50,428 nt of DNA. Source: Mycolicibacterium malmesburyense (GTDB lineage Bacteria > Actinomycetota > Actinomycetes > Mycobacteriales > Mycobacteriaceae). Under the pieces are notes generated by a model. It made no database searches. It worked only from the letters and a program-made list of their open reading frames with translations, and was not told where the DNA came from. Shown here piece after piece: positions 41,660 through 50,428 of the stretch. Every line of letters starts with the position of its first letter. Positions within the stretch are counted from its first letter, which is position 1. The stretch lies in contig NZ_CVTB01000262.1 of assembly GCF_001050015.1 (NCBI RefSeq), positions 1-50,428 on the forward strand, given 5' to 3'. The position numbers and the translations under genes are program-made.

Positions 41660-42084
41660 AGCACTACGAGCGCGCTCGCCGCGGCGGCGGCCAGACACAT
41701 CGACAGGCCGTGCGGCACAGTGGTTTCCGATCGGCGCATGACGGCGACGACGCCCCACGTCGCGCTCATCAGCGGCGCCGCCAGCGCGGCGAGCGTCCAC
41801 ACGTCGACGCCGAACGAACCGGTCAGTGCGCCGAGGCCGATCGCGAGCTTGGCGTCGCCCGCGCCCATCGCCGCGGGCGCGACGAGGTGCACCGTCAGGT
41901 ACACGACGAACAGCGCCAGGGCGCCCGCCACCGCCGGCGGCCCGTGCCCCGTCGCGAATGCGGCGCCGAGGATCGCCACCGCGCCCGGCAGCGTCAGCCA
42001 GTTCGGCAGCCGGCGCTCCCTCACGTCGAATGCACTGAGCGCCACCAGCCACGCCAGCACCGCGGCGCAGGCCACTCCCCTCAC
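41656..42084 (-). CDS. Prepilin peptidase-like A24 family membrane protein (Rv2551c-like)
   Basis: 142 residues from GTG 42084. The aspartate motifs of A24 proteases are present: SAFDVRERRLPNWLT near residue 20 and the GAGDAKLAIGLGAL motif near residue 75. It lacks the N-terminal methylase domain and resembles short CpaA/TadV-type enzymes. No pilin or Tad genes are in the window. It keeps its place beside aroE as in M. tuberculosis. Confidence 0.88.
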   Translation of the reverse strand: MRGVACAAVLAWLVALSAFDVRERRLPNWLTLPGAVAILGAAFATGHGPPAVAGALALFVVYLTVHLVAPAAMGAGDAKLAIGLGALTGSFGVDVWTLAALAAPLMSATWGVVAVMRRSETTVPHGLSMCLAAAAASALVVL

Positions 42085-42125
42085 CCTTGAAGGCTAAGCC
42101 CGCTCGGCGTTCGGCCCGGTCACCG

Positions 42126-42178
42126 ATTTCTGCGGCTGGGTCGTGAATTCGCCCGGACCACAGCCCTGGCGCAGAAAT
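42126..42178. repeat. Inverted repeat between aroE and the prepilin peptidase gene
   Basis: Perfect 9-bp arms ATTTCTGCG (42126-42134) and CGCAGAAAT (42170-42178) with a 35-nt loop that contains a second small stem (GCTG/CAGC). It is 26 nt after the aroE stop. It may end or attenuate aroE transcription; there is no U-tract. Confidence 0.6.
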
Positions 42179-42203
42179 GGGCGCTTGATGCCTCCAGCGG
42201 CGC

Positions 42204-43004
42204 TCAGGTGCGTTCCAGCGCCGCCCGCATGACGTCTTTGGGTGCGGGCATCCCGGTGAATTGCTCGACTTGGGCGTAGGCCTGGTTGAGCAGCATCTCC
42301 AAGCCGCTGATCACGCGGCCCCCCGCGTCTCGCACCGCGGCGGCCAACGGTGTCGGCCATGGGTCGTAGATCGCGTCGAGCAGCAACGGTATTCGCGCGA
42401 AGACCGACGCGTAGGCCGCGGCGGCGTCGGCGGGAATGGTGTTGACCATCAAGTCCGCGTCGGCGACCGTCGCGCTCAGGTCCGGTCCGTCGATATCGGC
42501 CCACGCACCGTCGGCGCCCAGCCGTGTCGCCAGGTCCACCAGCGGGGCGGCCTTGTCGGGGTTGCGGGCGGCCACGGTGATCCGCTGCACGCCGAGTTCG
42601 GTCAGCCCGACGACCACCGCGGGGGCCGTACCGCCGGAGCCGACCACGACGCCGTGGTCGCCCGTGACTCCCTCGAGGGCGCCGGTCACGCCGTCGACGT
42701 CGGTGTTATCCGCGCGCCAGCCGATCTCCGTGCGCACCAGCGTGTTCGCCGACCCGACGAGTTCCGCGCGTGTGGTGCGCTCATCGGCGACCGCGAGCGC
42801 CGCGAACTTGCCGGGCATCGTCACCGATACGCCGACCCATTCCGGGCCGAAACCCTCAACCAGCCCGGGCAATTGCTCGGCGGTGCACTCGATGCGCTCG
42901 TAGGTCCAATCGTCCAGACCCAGCGCACGGTAGGCCGCCAGGTGCAGCTGCGGTGAGCGGGAGTGCGCGATCGGCGATCCGAGGACGGCCGCCTTACGGC
43001 TCAC
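42204..43004 (-). CDS. aroE: Shikimate 5-dehydrogenase
   Basis: 266 residues from GTG 43004 ([30 protein letters not shown]), in GTGA overlap with mltG. The shikimate-binding SxS motif (SRS), SVTMPGK with the catalytic Lys, NTDVDG with the catalytic Asp, and the NADP loop GSGGTAPAVV are intact. It reduces dehydroshikimate to shikimate. It lies apart from the aroCKBQ operon by the accessory island. Confidence 0.96.
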   Translation of the reverse strand: MSRKAAVLGSPIAHSRSPQLHLAAYRALGLDDWTYERIECTAEQLPGLVEGFGPEWVGVSVTMPGKFAALAVADERTTRAELVGSANTLVRTEIGWRADNTDVDGVTGALEGVTGDHGVVVGSGGTAPAVVVGLTELGVQRITVAARNPDKAAPLVDLATRLGADGAWADIDGPDLSATVADADLMVNTIPADAAAAYASVFARIPLLLDAIYDPWPTPLAAAVRDAGGRVISGLEMLLNQAYAQVEQFTGMPAPKDVMRAALERT

Positions 43005-44242
43005 CGCGCGGAGTCGAGCACACCGTTGCGCCGGGCGAGCTCGATGTTCGCGAGATGCTGTGGGTAGTCCCGGGTGAAGAGCGTCGTCCCCTGCATGTCG
43101 ATGGTGACGAAGTACAGCCAGTCCCCCGGCGCCGGCTGTTCGGCGGCGGTCAGCGCGGCCGTGCTCGGTGAACAGATCGGGGTCGCCGGAAGCCCGGGCC
43201 GCACATAGGTGTTCCAGTCGTTGCGCTGCGCCCGGTCGGCGTCGGTGGTGGCCACCTCGATGCGGTCGAGCGGATAGTTCACCGTGGAGTCGAACTCCAG
43301 CGTGCGGTTCTCGGCCAGGCGGTTGTAGATGACGCGCGCCACCTTCGAGAAGTCCTCGGGTGTCGACTCCCGCTGCACCAGCGAGCCGACCGTCAAGATC
43401 TCGTACGGCGACAGGTCCATGGCCGAAGCCGTCTCGAGCAGTCCGCCGTTGGCGTATTGCGTTGCGCTGGTGGAGATCAGGTTCGCGAGGATCTCCGGCG
43501 CCTGGGCGGACGGGTCGATGTTCCACGTTCCCGCCGCGATCAACCCTTCGAGCCGACGATGGTCGTCGCCCATGGCCTCGACCGGGCCGACGGCCCAGTC
43601 GGCCACACCGAGGGACGCCGGCGTCGCCTTTGCGGCCACGTCCTTCAACGCATTCGCGGACACGCAGTGACGTTCACCGTCGAGGTCGACACATGTCGCC
43701 CGGGAGATCAGCGTGAGGATGCCTTCGGTGACGGCGTTGGTCTTGACGTCGCGCACATCGTCGAGTTGGCGTCCCTCGGGGATGGTCAGCTTGCCGACCC
43801 GGTTCTTCGGATCCGACAGCCGCTCAACGGCGTTGGCGGCCGGGATCTCGGTGCGCATCTTGTAGTAACCGGGCTGGATGGCCGATATCGCGTCATTGCC
43901 CTCGGCCGCGTCGACGAACGCGCTGGTGGTCGCGACGATGTTGTGCTCCTGCAGCGTCTTGCCGATCGCGGTGGTGGAGTCACCGTCGTGCACCTGGATC
44001 ACGACGTCGGTCACGCCGTCGCCGGTGAAGTCGTTGCCGCCGAACAGCGAATGCCACATCTTGGAGCCGAGGAACACGGCGCCGATGACGACCACGATGA
44101 GCAGGCCGACGGCCAACCCGCCCGCCAGGCGGCGCTTACGCCGGTTGCGTGCCGCCCGGATCCGATCCGCGCGCGTCATCCGGCGTCGCGGCGGGCCCAC
44201 GGCCACCGGTTCGGCCCGCTCGCGGCCCCATTGGTTAGTCAT
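43001..44242 (-). CDS. mltG: Endolytic murein transglycosylase MltG (YceG-like)
   Basis: 413 residues from ATG 44242, which overlaps the ruvX end by 8 nt; further in-frame starts lie upstream. A basic cytoplasmic N-terminus ([17 protein letters not shown]) precedes one membrane helix (residues about 39-60). The YceG domain has the LysM-like part and the catalytic glutamate in [23 protein letters not shown], then [11 protein letters not shown] and [21 protein letters not shown]. It cleaves nascent glycan strands in the envelope. Confidence 0.94.
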   Translation of the reverse strand: MTNQWGRERAEPVAVGPPRRRMTRADRIRAARNRRKRRLAGGLAVGLLIVVVIGAVFLGSKMWHSLFGGNDFTGDGVTDVVIQVHDGDSTTAIGKTLQEHNIVATTSAFVDAAEGNDAISAIQPGYYKMRTEIPAANAVERLSDPKNRVGKLTIPEGRQLDDVRDVKTNAVTEGILTLISRATCVDLDGERHCVSANALKDVAAKATPASLGVADWAVGPVEAMGDDHRRLEGLIAAGTWNIDPSAQAPEILANLISTSATQYANGGLLETASAMDLSPYEILTVGSLVQRESTPEDFSKVARVIYNRLAENRTLEFDSTVNYPLDRIEVATTDADRAQRNDWNTYVRPGLPATPICSPSTAALTAAEQPAPGDWLYFVTIDMQGTTLFTRDYPQHLANIELARRNGVLDSAR

Positions 44243-44816
44243 CCCTGACCTCTCCGTGCGCGGCGACGTGCTCATCGGTTCGTCGCGTACGCGCCGCTTC
44301 ACGCCGCTGGTCCAACCAGTTCTGCAGGATGCCCACCGCCGCTGCTTGATCGATCACCGACCGCTGCCCCTTGGCGCGGACACCAGCTTCGCGCAACGAG
44401 CGCTGAGCCACCACCGTAGTGAGTCGTTCATCGGCGAGGCGCACGGGTCTCGGGGCGATCCGAGCGGCCAACGCATCGGCCAGCGCGACGGCGTCCTGAG
44501 CGGACGATCCCGAGCGCTCGGCGAGCGTGCGCGGCAGGCCCACCACGACCTCGACCGCGTCGAGTTGCTCGACCAACGCCGCGAGGCGCCGGATGTGCCG
44601 GTTGCTGCGGTCGCGGCGGACGGTCTCGACCGGTGTGGCGAGGATGCCGTCCGGGTCGCTGGCGGCCACACCAATGCGCACGCTGCCGACGTCGACGCCG
44701 ATCCGTCGGCCGCGACCCGGGTCCGGCGGGCTCAGTGCATCGCCCGGCCGATCCGGCAGACGGTCGCCTGAAGTCACCTGCGCAGGCGGGTCGTCTCCCG
44801 TCGGTGTGGAACTCAC
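44235..44816 (-). CDS. ruvX: Holliday junction resolvase-like RuvX (YqgF)
   Basis: 193 residues from GTG 44816, 4 nt after the alaS stop; GTG 44777 would give a shorter protein nearer to the 170 residues in M. tuberculosis. RNase H-like motifs: [41 protein letters not shown] and a final acidic [17 protein letters not shown]. The family acts in 16S rRNA 5'-end processing or as a nuclease. It sits in the alaS-ruvX-mltG-aroE order. Confidence 0.93.
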   Translation of the reverse strand: MSSTPTGDDPPAQVTSGDRLPDRPGDALSPPDPGRGRRIGVDVGSVRIGVAASDPDGILATPVETVRRDRSNRHIRRLAALVEQLDAVEVVVGLPRTLAERSGSSAQDAVALADALAARIAPRPVRLADERLTTVVAQRSLREAGVRAKGQRSVIDQAAAVGILQNWLDQRREAARTRRTDEHVAAHGEVRDD

Positions 44817-44820
44817 GCCG

Positions 44821-47544
<2,724 letters not shown>

Positions 47545-47691
47545 GTCTGATACATCCTTGAAGTTTCGCTGGTACCTGCGACTATTCGACCGCACTACAG
47601 TACCGGTCGCCGTTGTCACGCCGAAAAGTCAACGAACGGACCCCGCGGGCAGTGCCCGCTTCAGGCCTGCGCGGGTGTCACCGGCGTCACG

Positions 47692-48093
47692 TCAACCGCC
47701 GACGAAGCTCAGCCGCACCTTCCGCTGCGGGTTGTCGCGGTTGAGGTCGACGAGCACGATGCTCTGCCAGGTCCCGAGCAGGGGCTCGCCGTCCTGCACG
47801 GGAATGGTCACCGACGGCGACACCAGGGCGGGCAGCACATGGTCGGCGCCGTGTCCCGGCGAACCGTGCGCGTGCCGGTAGCGGTCGTCGCGCGGGAGCA
47901 GGCTTTCGAGCGTGTCCACCAGATCGTCGTCGGAGCCCGCCCCCGTCTCGATGATCGCCACGCCCGCGGTCGCGTGCGGGACGAACACACTGCACAAGCC
48001 GTCACCGCGGCGGCCGCAGAACGCGCGCACCTCGTCGGTCAGGTCGATGATGCGGCGTTGACCGGTCTCGATGTTGAGCACGTCGGTATCCAC
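47692..48093 (-). CDS. YjbQ/UPF0047 family protein (Rv2556c-like)
   Basis: 133 residues from GTG 48093. The conserved [39 protein letters not shown] and [12 protein letters not shown] blocks are diagnostic. E. coli YjbQ shows weak thiamine phosphate synthase activity, but the physiological role is unknown. Separated from alaS by 147 bp. Confidence 0.92.
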   Translation of the reverse strand: MDTDVLNIETGQRRIIDLTDEVRAFCGRRGDGLCSVFVPHATAGVAIIETGAGSDDDLVDTLESLLPRDDRYRHAHGSPGHGADHVLPALVSPSVTIPVQDGEPLLGTWQSIVLVDLNRDNPQRKVRLSFVGG

Positions 48094-48221
48094 GTCTTCG
48101 AGACTACGAGGCGGCTGCCCGAATCCCGCGTGAAGCCGTTGTATCGGCCGCCGATCGGGAGGAAGCTGGAGATGGTCCGGCGGCGCCGCTGGGGCGCTGC
48201 CCCGAGCAGAGGGGGTCGGCC

Positions 48222-48842
48222 GTGTACGCACGCTCTACCACCGTCCAAGCACAACCCTCGGCGATCAACGAAGGCATCGCCTTCATCAGATCCGAGGTCA
48301 TGCCGGCGCTGGAGGCAATGGACGGGTACATCGGCTTGTCGCTGTTGGTGGACCGCGAATCCGGCCATTGCATCGCGACCAGCGCATGGGAGTCCGACGA
48401 CGCGCTGCGGGCGAGCGCCGAGCGCGCGGGTGAACTGCGCACCCGCGCCGCCGACGTCTTCGGGGGTGAGGCCACGGCCGACCAGTGGCGGATCGGCGCC
48501 ATGCACCGCGATCACCGCTCGGCCGACGGCGCCTGCGTCCGCGTCACCTGGCTGCGGGTGCCCCGCGAACACATCGCACGCTCGATCGAGTTCTACAAGT
48601 CCGATGTGCTTCCCGCTCTCGAGGAGCTCGATGGGTTCTGCAGCGCCAGCTACATGATCAACCCCGATTCGGGCCGCGCCGTGTCGTCGGCGACATTCGA
48701 CAGCCATGACGCCATGACCGGCAACCGAGAGCGGGCCACCGAACTGCGCAACACGCGCACCCGCGAGATGGGGGCCGACATCGTCGACGTCGGTGAGTTC
48801 GATCTCGCGGTCGCGCATCTGCGCATTCCGGAAATGGTCTGA
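48222..48842 (+). CDS. Tandem ABM-like (dimeric alpha/beta barrel) protein, Rv2557/Rv2558-like
   Basis: 206 residues from GTG 48222. It contains two similar halves: [42 protein letters not shown] and [40 protein letters not shown], each followed by an ATSAWES / SSATFDS strand. This is an internal duplication of the antibiotic-biosynthesis-monooxygenase fold. M. tuberculosis has two neighbouring paralogues at this place; only one is seen here. Function unknown; Rv2557 is reported as starvation-induced. Confidence 0.85.
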   Translation: MYARSTTVQAQPSAINEGIAFIRSEVMPALEAMDGYIGLSLLVDRESGHCIATSAWESDDALRASAERAGELRTRAADVFGGEATADQWRIGAMHRDHRSADGACVRVTWLRVPREHIARSIEFYKSDVLPALEELDGFCSASYMINPDSGRAVSSATFDSHDAMTGNRERATELRNTRTREMGADIVDVGEFDLAVAHLRIPEMV

Positions 48843-48866
48843 CCACGACCGGCGGAACCGAATCCG

Positions 48867-48892
48867 TTTATTGACGCCGGTGTCGGGGTATG
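48867..48892 (+). promoter_or_regulatory. SigF-type promoter (GTTT-N16-GGGTAT)
   Basis: GTTT at 48867-48870, a 16-nt spacer and GGGTAT at 48887-48892 match the mycobacterial SigF consensus exactly. It lies 30 nt before the ATG of a stress-type membrane protein. Confidence 0.8.
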
Positions 48893-48922
48893 TCAGCTGA
48901 ACCCTGAGACCCTGGAGGAACC

Positions 48923-49231
48923 ATGACCGTCACCGGCTTTCTCACCGCAATCGTGATCGGCGCAGTGATCGGCTTGCTCGCCCGCTTGATCCTGCCCGGC
49001 AGGCAGCCCATCGGCATCATCGTCACCGTCCTCGTCGGCATCGTGTCGGCGCTGATCGGCACGTGGCTCGCCAATGCGCTGGGACTTCCGACCGCCACGA
49101 AGGGCATCGACTGGATCGAGTTGCTCTGCCAGATCGTCGTGGCCGTGATCGGCGTGGCCATCGCGTCCGCACTCATGGCCCGCCGGCACACCGGCACGAT
49201 GGGCGGCCGTCGCGGCGGCGTCGTGCGCTGA
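48923..49231 (+). CDS. GlsB/YeaQ/YmgE family stress-response membrane protein
   Basis: 102 residues from ATG 48923 with TGGAGGA 4 nt upstream. Three hydrophobic helices (TGFLTAIVIGAVIGLLARLIL, PIGIIVTVLVGIVSALIGTWLANAL, LLCQIVVAVIGVAIASAL) with GR-type turns are the family pattern. The SigF promoter upstream ties it to general envelope or stationary-phase stress. Molecular function is unknown. Confidence 0.92.
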   Translation: MTVTGFLTAIVIGAVIGLLARLILPGRQPIGIIVTVLVGIVSALIGTWLANALGLPTATKGIDWIELLCQIVVAVIGVAIASALMARRHTGTMGGRRGGVVR

Positions 49232-49285
49232 CCTAACCACCCAGGCGATCCCGGCTGCGCCCCCCGGCAGCCGGGATCGCTTCTG

Positions 49286-49759
49286 TCACAGGGTCTTCAA
49301 CAACTCATCGAGCTTCTCGTAGCCCTCGGTCATGCCGCCGTCCATACCACAGGACAGCAGCGCGTCGCGGGCTTCGACGTTCGGGCAGATCGACCGGCCG
49401 CGCAACCGGCTGCGGCCGCCGCCCATATCCTCGAACCACATGTATTCGATGTTGACCTGATCGGGGGCGCCGTCGAATTCGAACGTCTGCAGGATGAACT
49501 CGTTGTCGCGGACGGTGTGGAACGTTCCGTTGAAACCGTATGCACCGCTGTCGTCCGTGTGCGTGTAGCGGTACCCGCCGTGGCTCCTGAAATCCCACTC
49601 CTCGATCGTCATCTCGAGTTCGCGCGGGCCGAGCCAGAGTTTGACCAGATCGGGCTCGGCGTGTGCACGGAACAGTGCTTCCACGGGTGCGTCGAACTCG
49701 CGGGTGAACTCCATGGCGAGGGTGTCCACCGGGGCGGTGAGGTCGAGTGCGTTCGTCAT
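49286..49759 (-). CDS. SRPBCC / AHSA1-domain protein
   Basis: 157 residues from ATG 49759, in ATGA overlap with the ArsR gene. FTREFDAPVEALFRAHAEPDLVKLWLGP opens the START-like fold; WDFRSHGGYRYTHTDDSGAYGFNGTFHTV and ending MDGGMTEGYEKLDELLKTL are typical of AHSA1 proteins that pair with ArsR regulators. The ligand is unknown. Confidence 0.9.
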   Translation of the reverse strand: MTNALDLTAPVDTLAMEFTREFDAPVEALFRAHAEPDLVKLWLGPRELEMTIEEWDFRSHGGYRYTHTDDSGAYGFNGTFHTVRDNEFILQTFEFDGAPDQVNIEYMWFEDMGGGRSRLRGRSICPNVEARDALLSCGMDGGMTEGYEKLDELLKTL

Positions 49760-50127
49760 GTGTCGGTTCCTTTCTCAGATGTGACGGTCGTCGGTGAAAT
49801 CTGTGTCAACAGGGCGTCCAGCCGGCGGTAGCTGCGTTCGGCGTCGAGCCGGTATCGGTCGATCCATGCGGTCAGCCGCTCGAGCGCCGCGGCGTCCAGA
49901 AGCACCGGCCTGCGCTGAGCGTCGCGGGTCCTGGTGACCAGCCCCGCCTGCTCGAGCAGCTGAATGTGTTTGGACACCGCCTGTTTGGTGATGGTGAACG
50001 GCTCGGCGAGCTCGTTGACCGTGGCCGGCCCCCGCGAAAGCCGCGCCACGATGGCGCGCCGAACGGGGTCGGCCAACGCCAGGAAGGCGCGGTCCAGCCG
50101 GGAGTCGGCATCGTCATCACGCTCCAA
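49756..50127 (-). CDS. ArsR-family winged-helix regulator
   Basis: 123 residues. HTH region: FLALADPVRRAIVARLSRGPATVNELAEPFTITKQAVSKHIQLLEQAGLVTRTRDAQRR. It lacks the CxC metal motif, so it belongs to the metal-independent ArsR group that is linked to AHSA1 genes. The start is TTG 50127: an in-frame stop lies just upstream and no ATG or GTG lies in frame before the fold. TAAAGG ends 7 nt before the TTG, so the transcript may be leaderless. Confidence 0.88.
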   Translation of the reverse strand: MERDDDADSRLDRAFLALADPVRRAIVARLSRGPATVNELAEPFTITKQAVSKHIQLLEQAGLVTRTRDAQRRPVLLDAAALERLTAWIDRYRLDAERSYRRLDALLTQISPTTVTSEKGTDT

Positions 50128-50130
50128 TAG

Positions 50131-50162
50131 TCAACCTTTACCTTGATCAATGCTCTGGTTGA
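50131..50162. promoter_or_regulatory. Dyads upstream of arsR-type gene, candidate operator
   Basis: TCAACC (50131-50136) and GGTTGA (50157-50162) form an inverted repeat with a 20-bp spacer, and TTGATCAA (50143-50150) is a perfect 8-bp palindrome inside it. The AT-rich cluster covers the presumed promoter of the ArsR/SRPBCC pair, so autoregulation is plausible. Confidence 0.4.
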
Positions 50163-50203
50163 ATACCAACATAAACGGCGGTTCTGGGCGTGTCAAGGGG
50201 TGG

Positions 50204-50428
50204 TCAGCGGCTGCGGCGGATGATCGCGCGCAGCTTGTCGAGCCGGGTGGCGATCTCGCGCTCGGCCCCGTGAGATGTCGGCTTGTAGTAGTCGACGCCG
50301 ACCAGTTCATCCGGTGGATACTGTTGGGCGACAACGCCATCCGGATCGTCGTGGCTGTACTTGTAGCCGATCGCGTTGCCCAGCTTTTCCGCGCCGGAGT
50401 AGTGGCCGTCGCGCAGATGCGGCGGGAC
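50204..50428 (-). CDS. rarA: Replication-associated recombination protein RarA (C-terminal end only)
   Basis: The last 74 codons of a gene that enters from the right edge. The reading frame [36 protein letters not shown] and [22 protein letters not shown] is the C-terminal tetramerisation region of RarA/MgsA AAA+ ATPases. It corresponds to Rv2559c, the next gene in the M. tuberculosis order. Confidence 0.93.
   Translation of the reverse strand, partial: VPPHLRDGHYSGAEKLGNAIGYKYSHDDPDGVVAQQYPPDELVGVDYYKPTSHGAEREIATRLDKLRAIIRRSR

Overview
The window is GC-rich, dense actinobacterial DNA that I place in Mycobacterium (Mycolicibacterium-like). The reasons are a 105-residue mycobacterial integration host factor gene next to gmk and rpoZ, the pyrR-pyrB-pyrC-(membrane protein)-carA-carB-pyrF operon, the aroC-aroK-aroB-aroQ-pepQ-efp-nusB block, a SigF-type promoter, many 4-nt stop/start overlaps and many start codons that sit 6-8 nt after a TANNNT -10 box (leaderless transcripts). 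From remembered M. tuberculosis gene order, the left part (about 1.8-20.5 kb) corresponds to Rv1402-Rv1379 inverted, and the right part (about 30-50 kb) to Rv2532c-Rv2559c. The two core blocks are joined here by an accessory segment (20.7-29.9 kb).

Layout: 1-4.5 kb holds a cut-off DUF2207 membrane protein, PriA and a lysoplasmalogenase-type membrane protein. 4.5-7.4 kb (+ strand) holds a LipI/LipH-type esterase, a Baeyer-Villiger-type flavin monooxygenase and a cupin gene broken by one extra C. 7.4-11.4 kb (- strand) holds metK, coaBC, rpoZ, gmk and mihF. 11.7-20.6 kb is the pyrimidine operon with a PyrR RNA-binding box in its leader, a large hairpin between carA and carB, and a 35-bp tandem duplication that makes two overlapping mini-ORFs between pyrC and the next gene. 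20.7-23.1 kb (+ strand) holds a beta-lactamase-fold hydrolase and a flavin monooxygenase.

23.1-29.8 kb (- strand) is a tightly coupled six-gene operon: GntR regulator, 2x[4Fe-4S] ferredoxin, ABC-importer lipoprotein with an unusual C-terminal tail, permease, ATPase, and an AprA/fumarate-reductase-like flavoprotein fused to about nine HEAT repeats. It looks like one uptake-plus-redox system for an unidentified, perhaps sulfur-containing, substrate, and is my best candidate for an undescribed system.

30-37.6 kb is the nusB/efp/pepQ and shikimate block with two membrane proteins. 37.6-41.7 kb is a second accessory island: a TetR/DUF3237/SnoaL set on the - strand, divergent across palindromic operator-like DNA from a + strand operon of DUF1097, nitrile-hydratase-type beta, alpha and accessory subunits and a solitary CbtB-like cobalt transporter. 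41.7-50.4 kb returns to core genes (prepilin peptidase, aroE, mltG, ruvX, alaS, YjbQ, a two-domain ABM-like protein, a SigF-promoted stress membrane protein, an ArsR/SRPBCC pair and the 3' end of rarA). No tRNA, rRNA, CRISPR array or IS element was seen.
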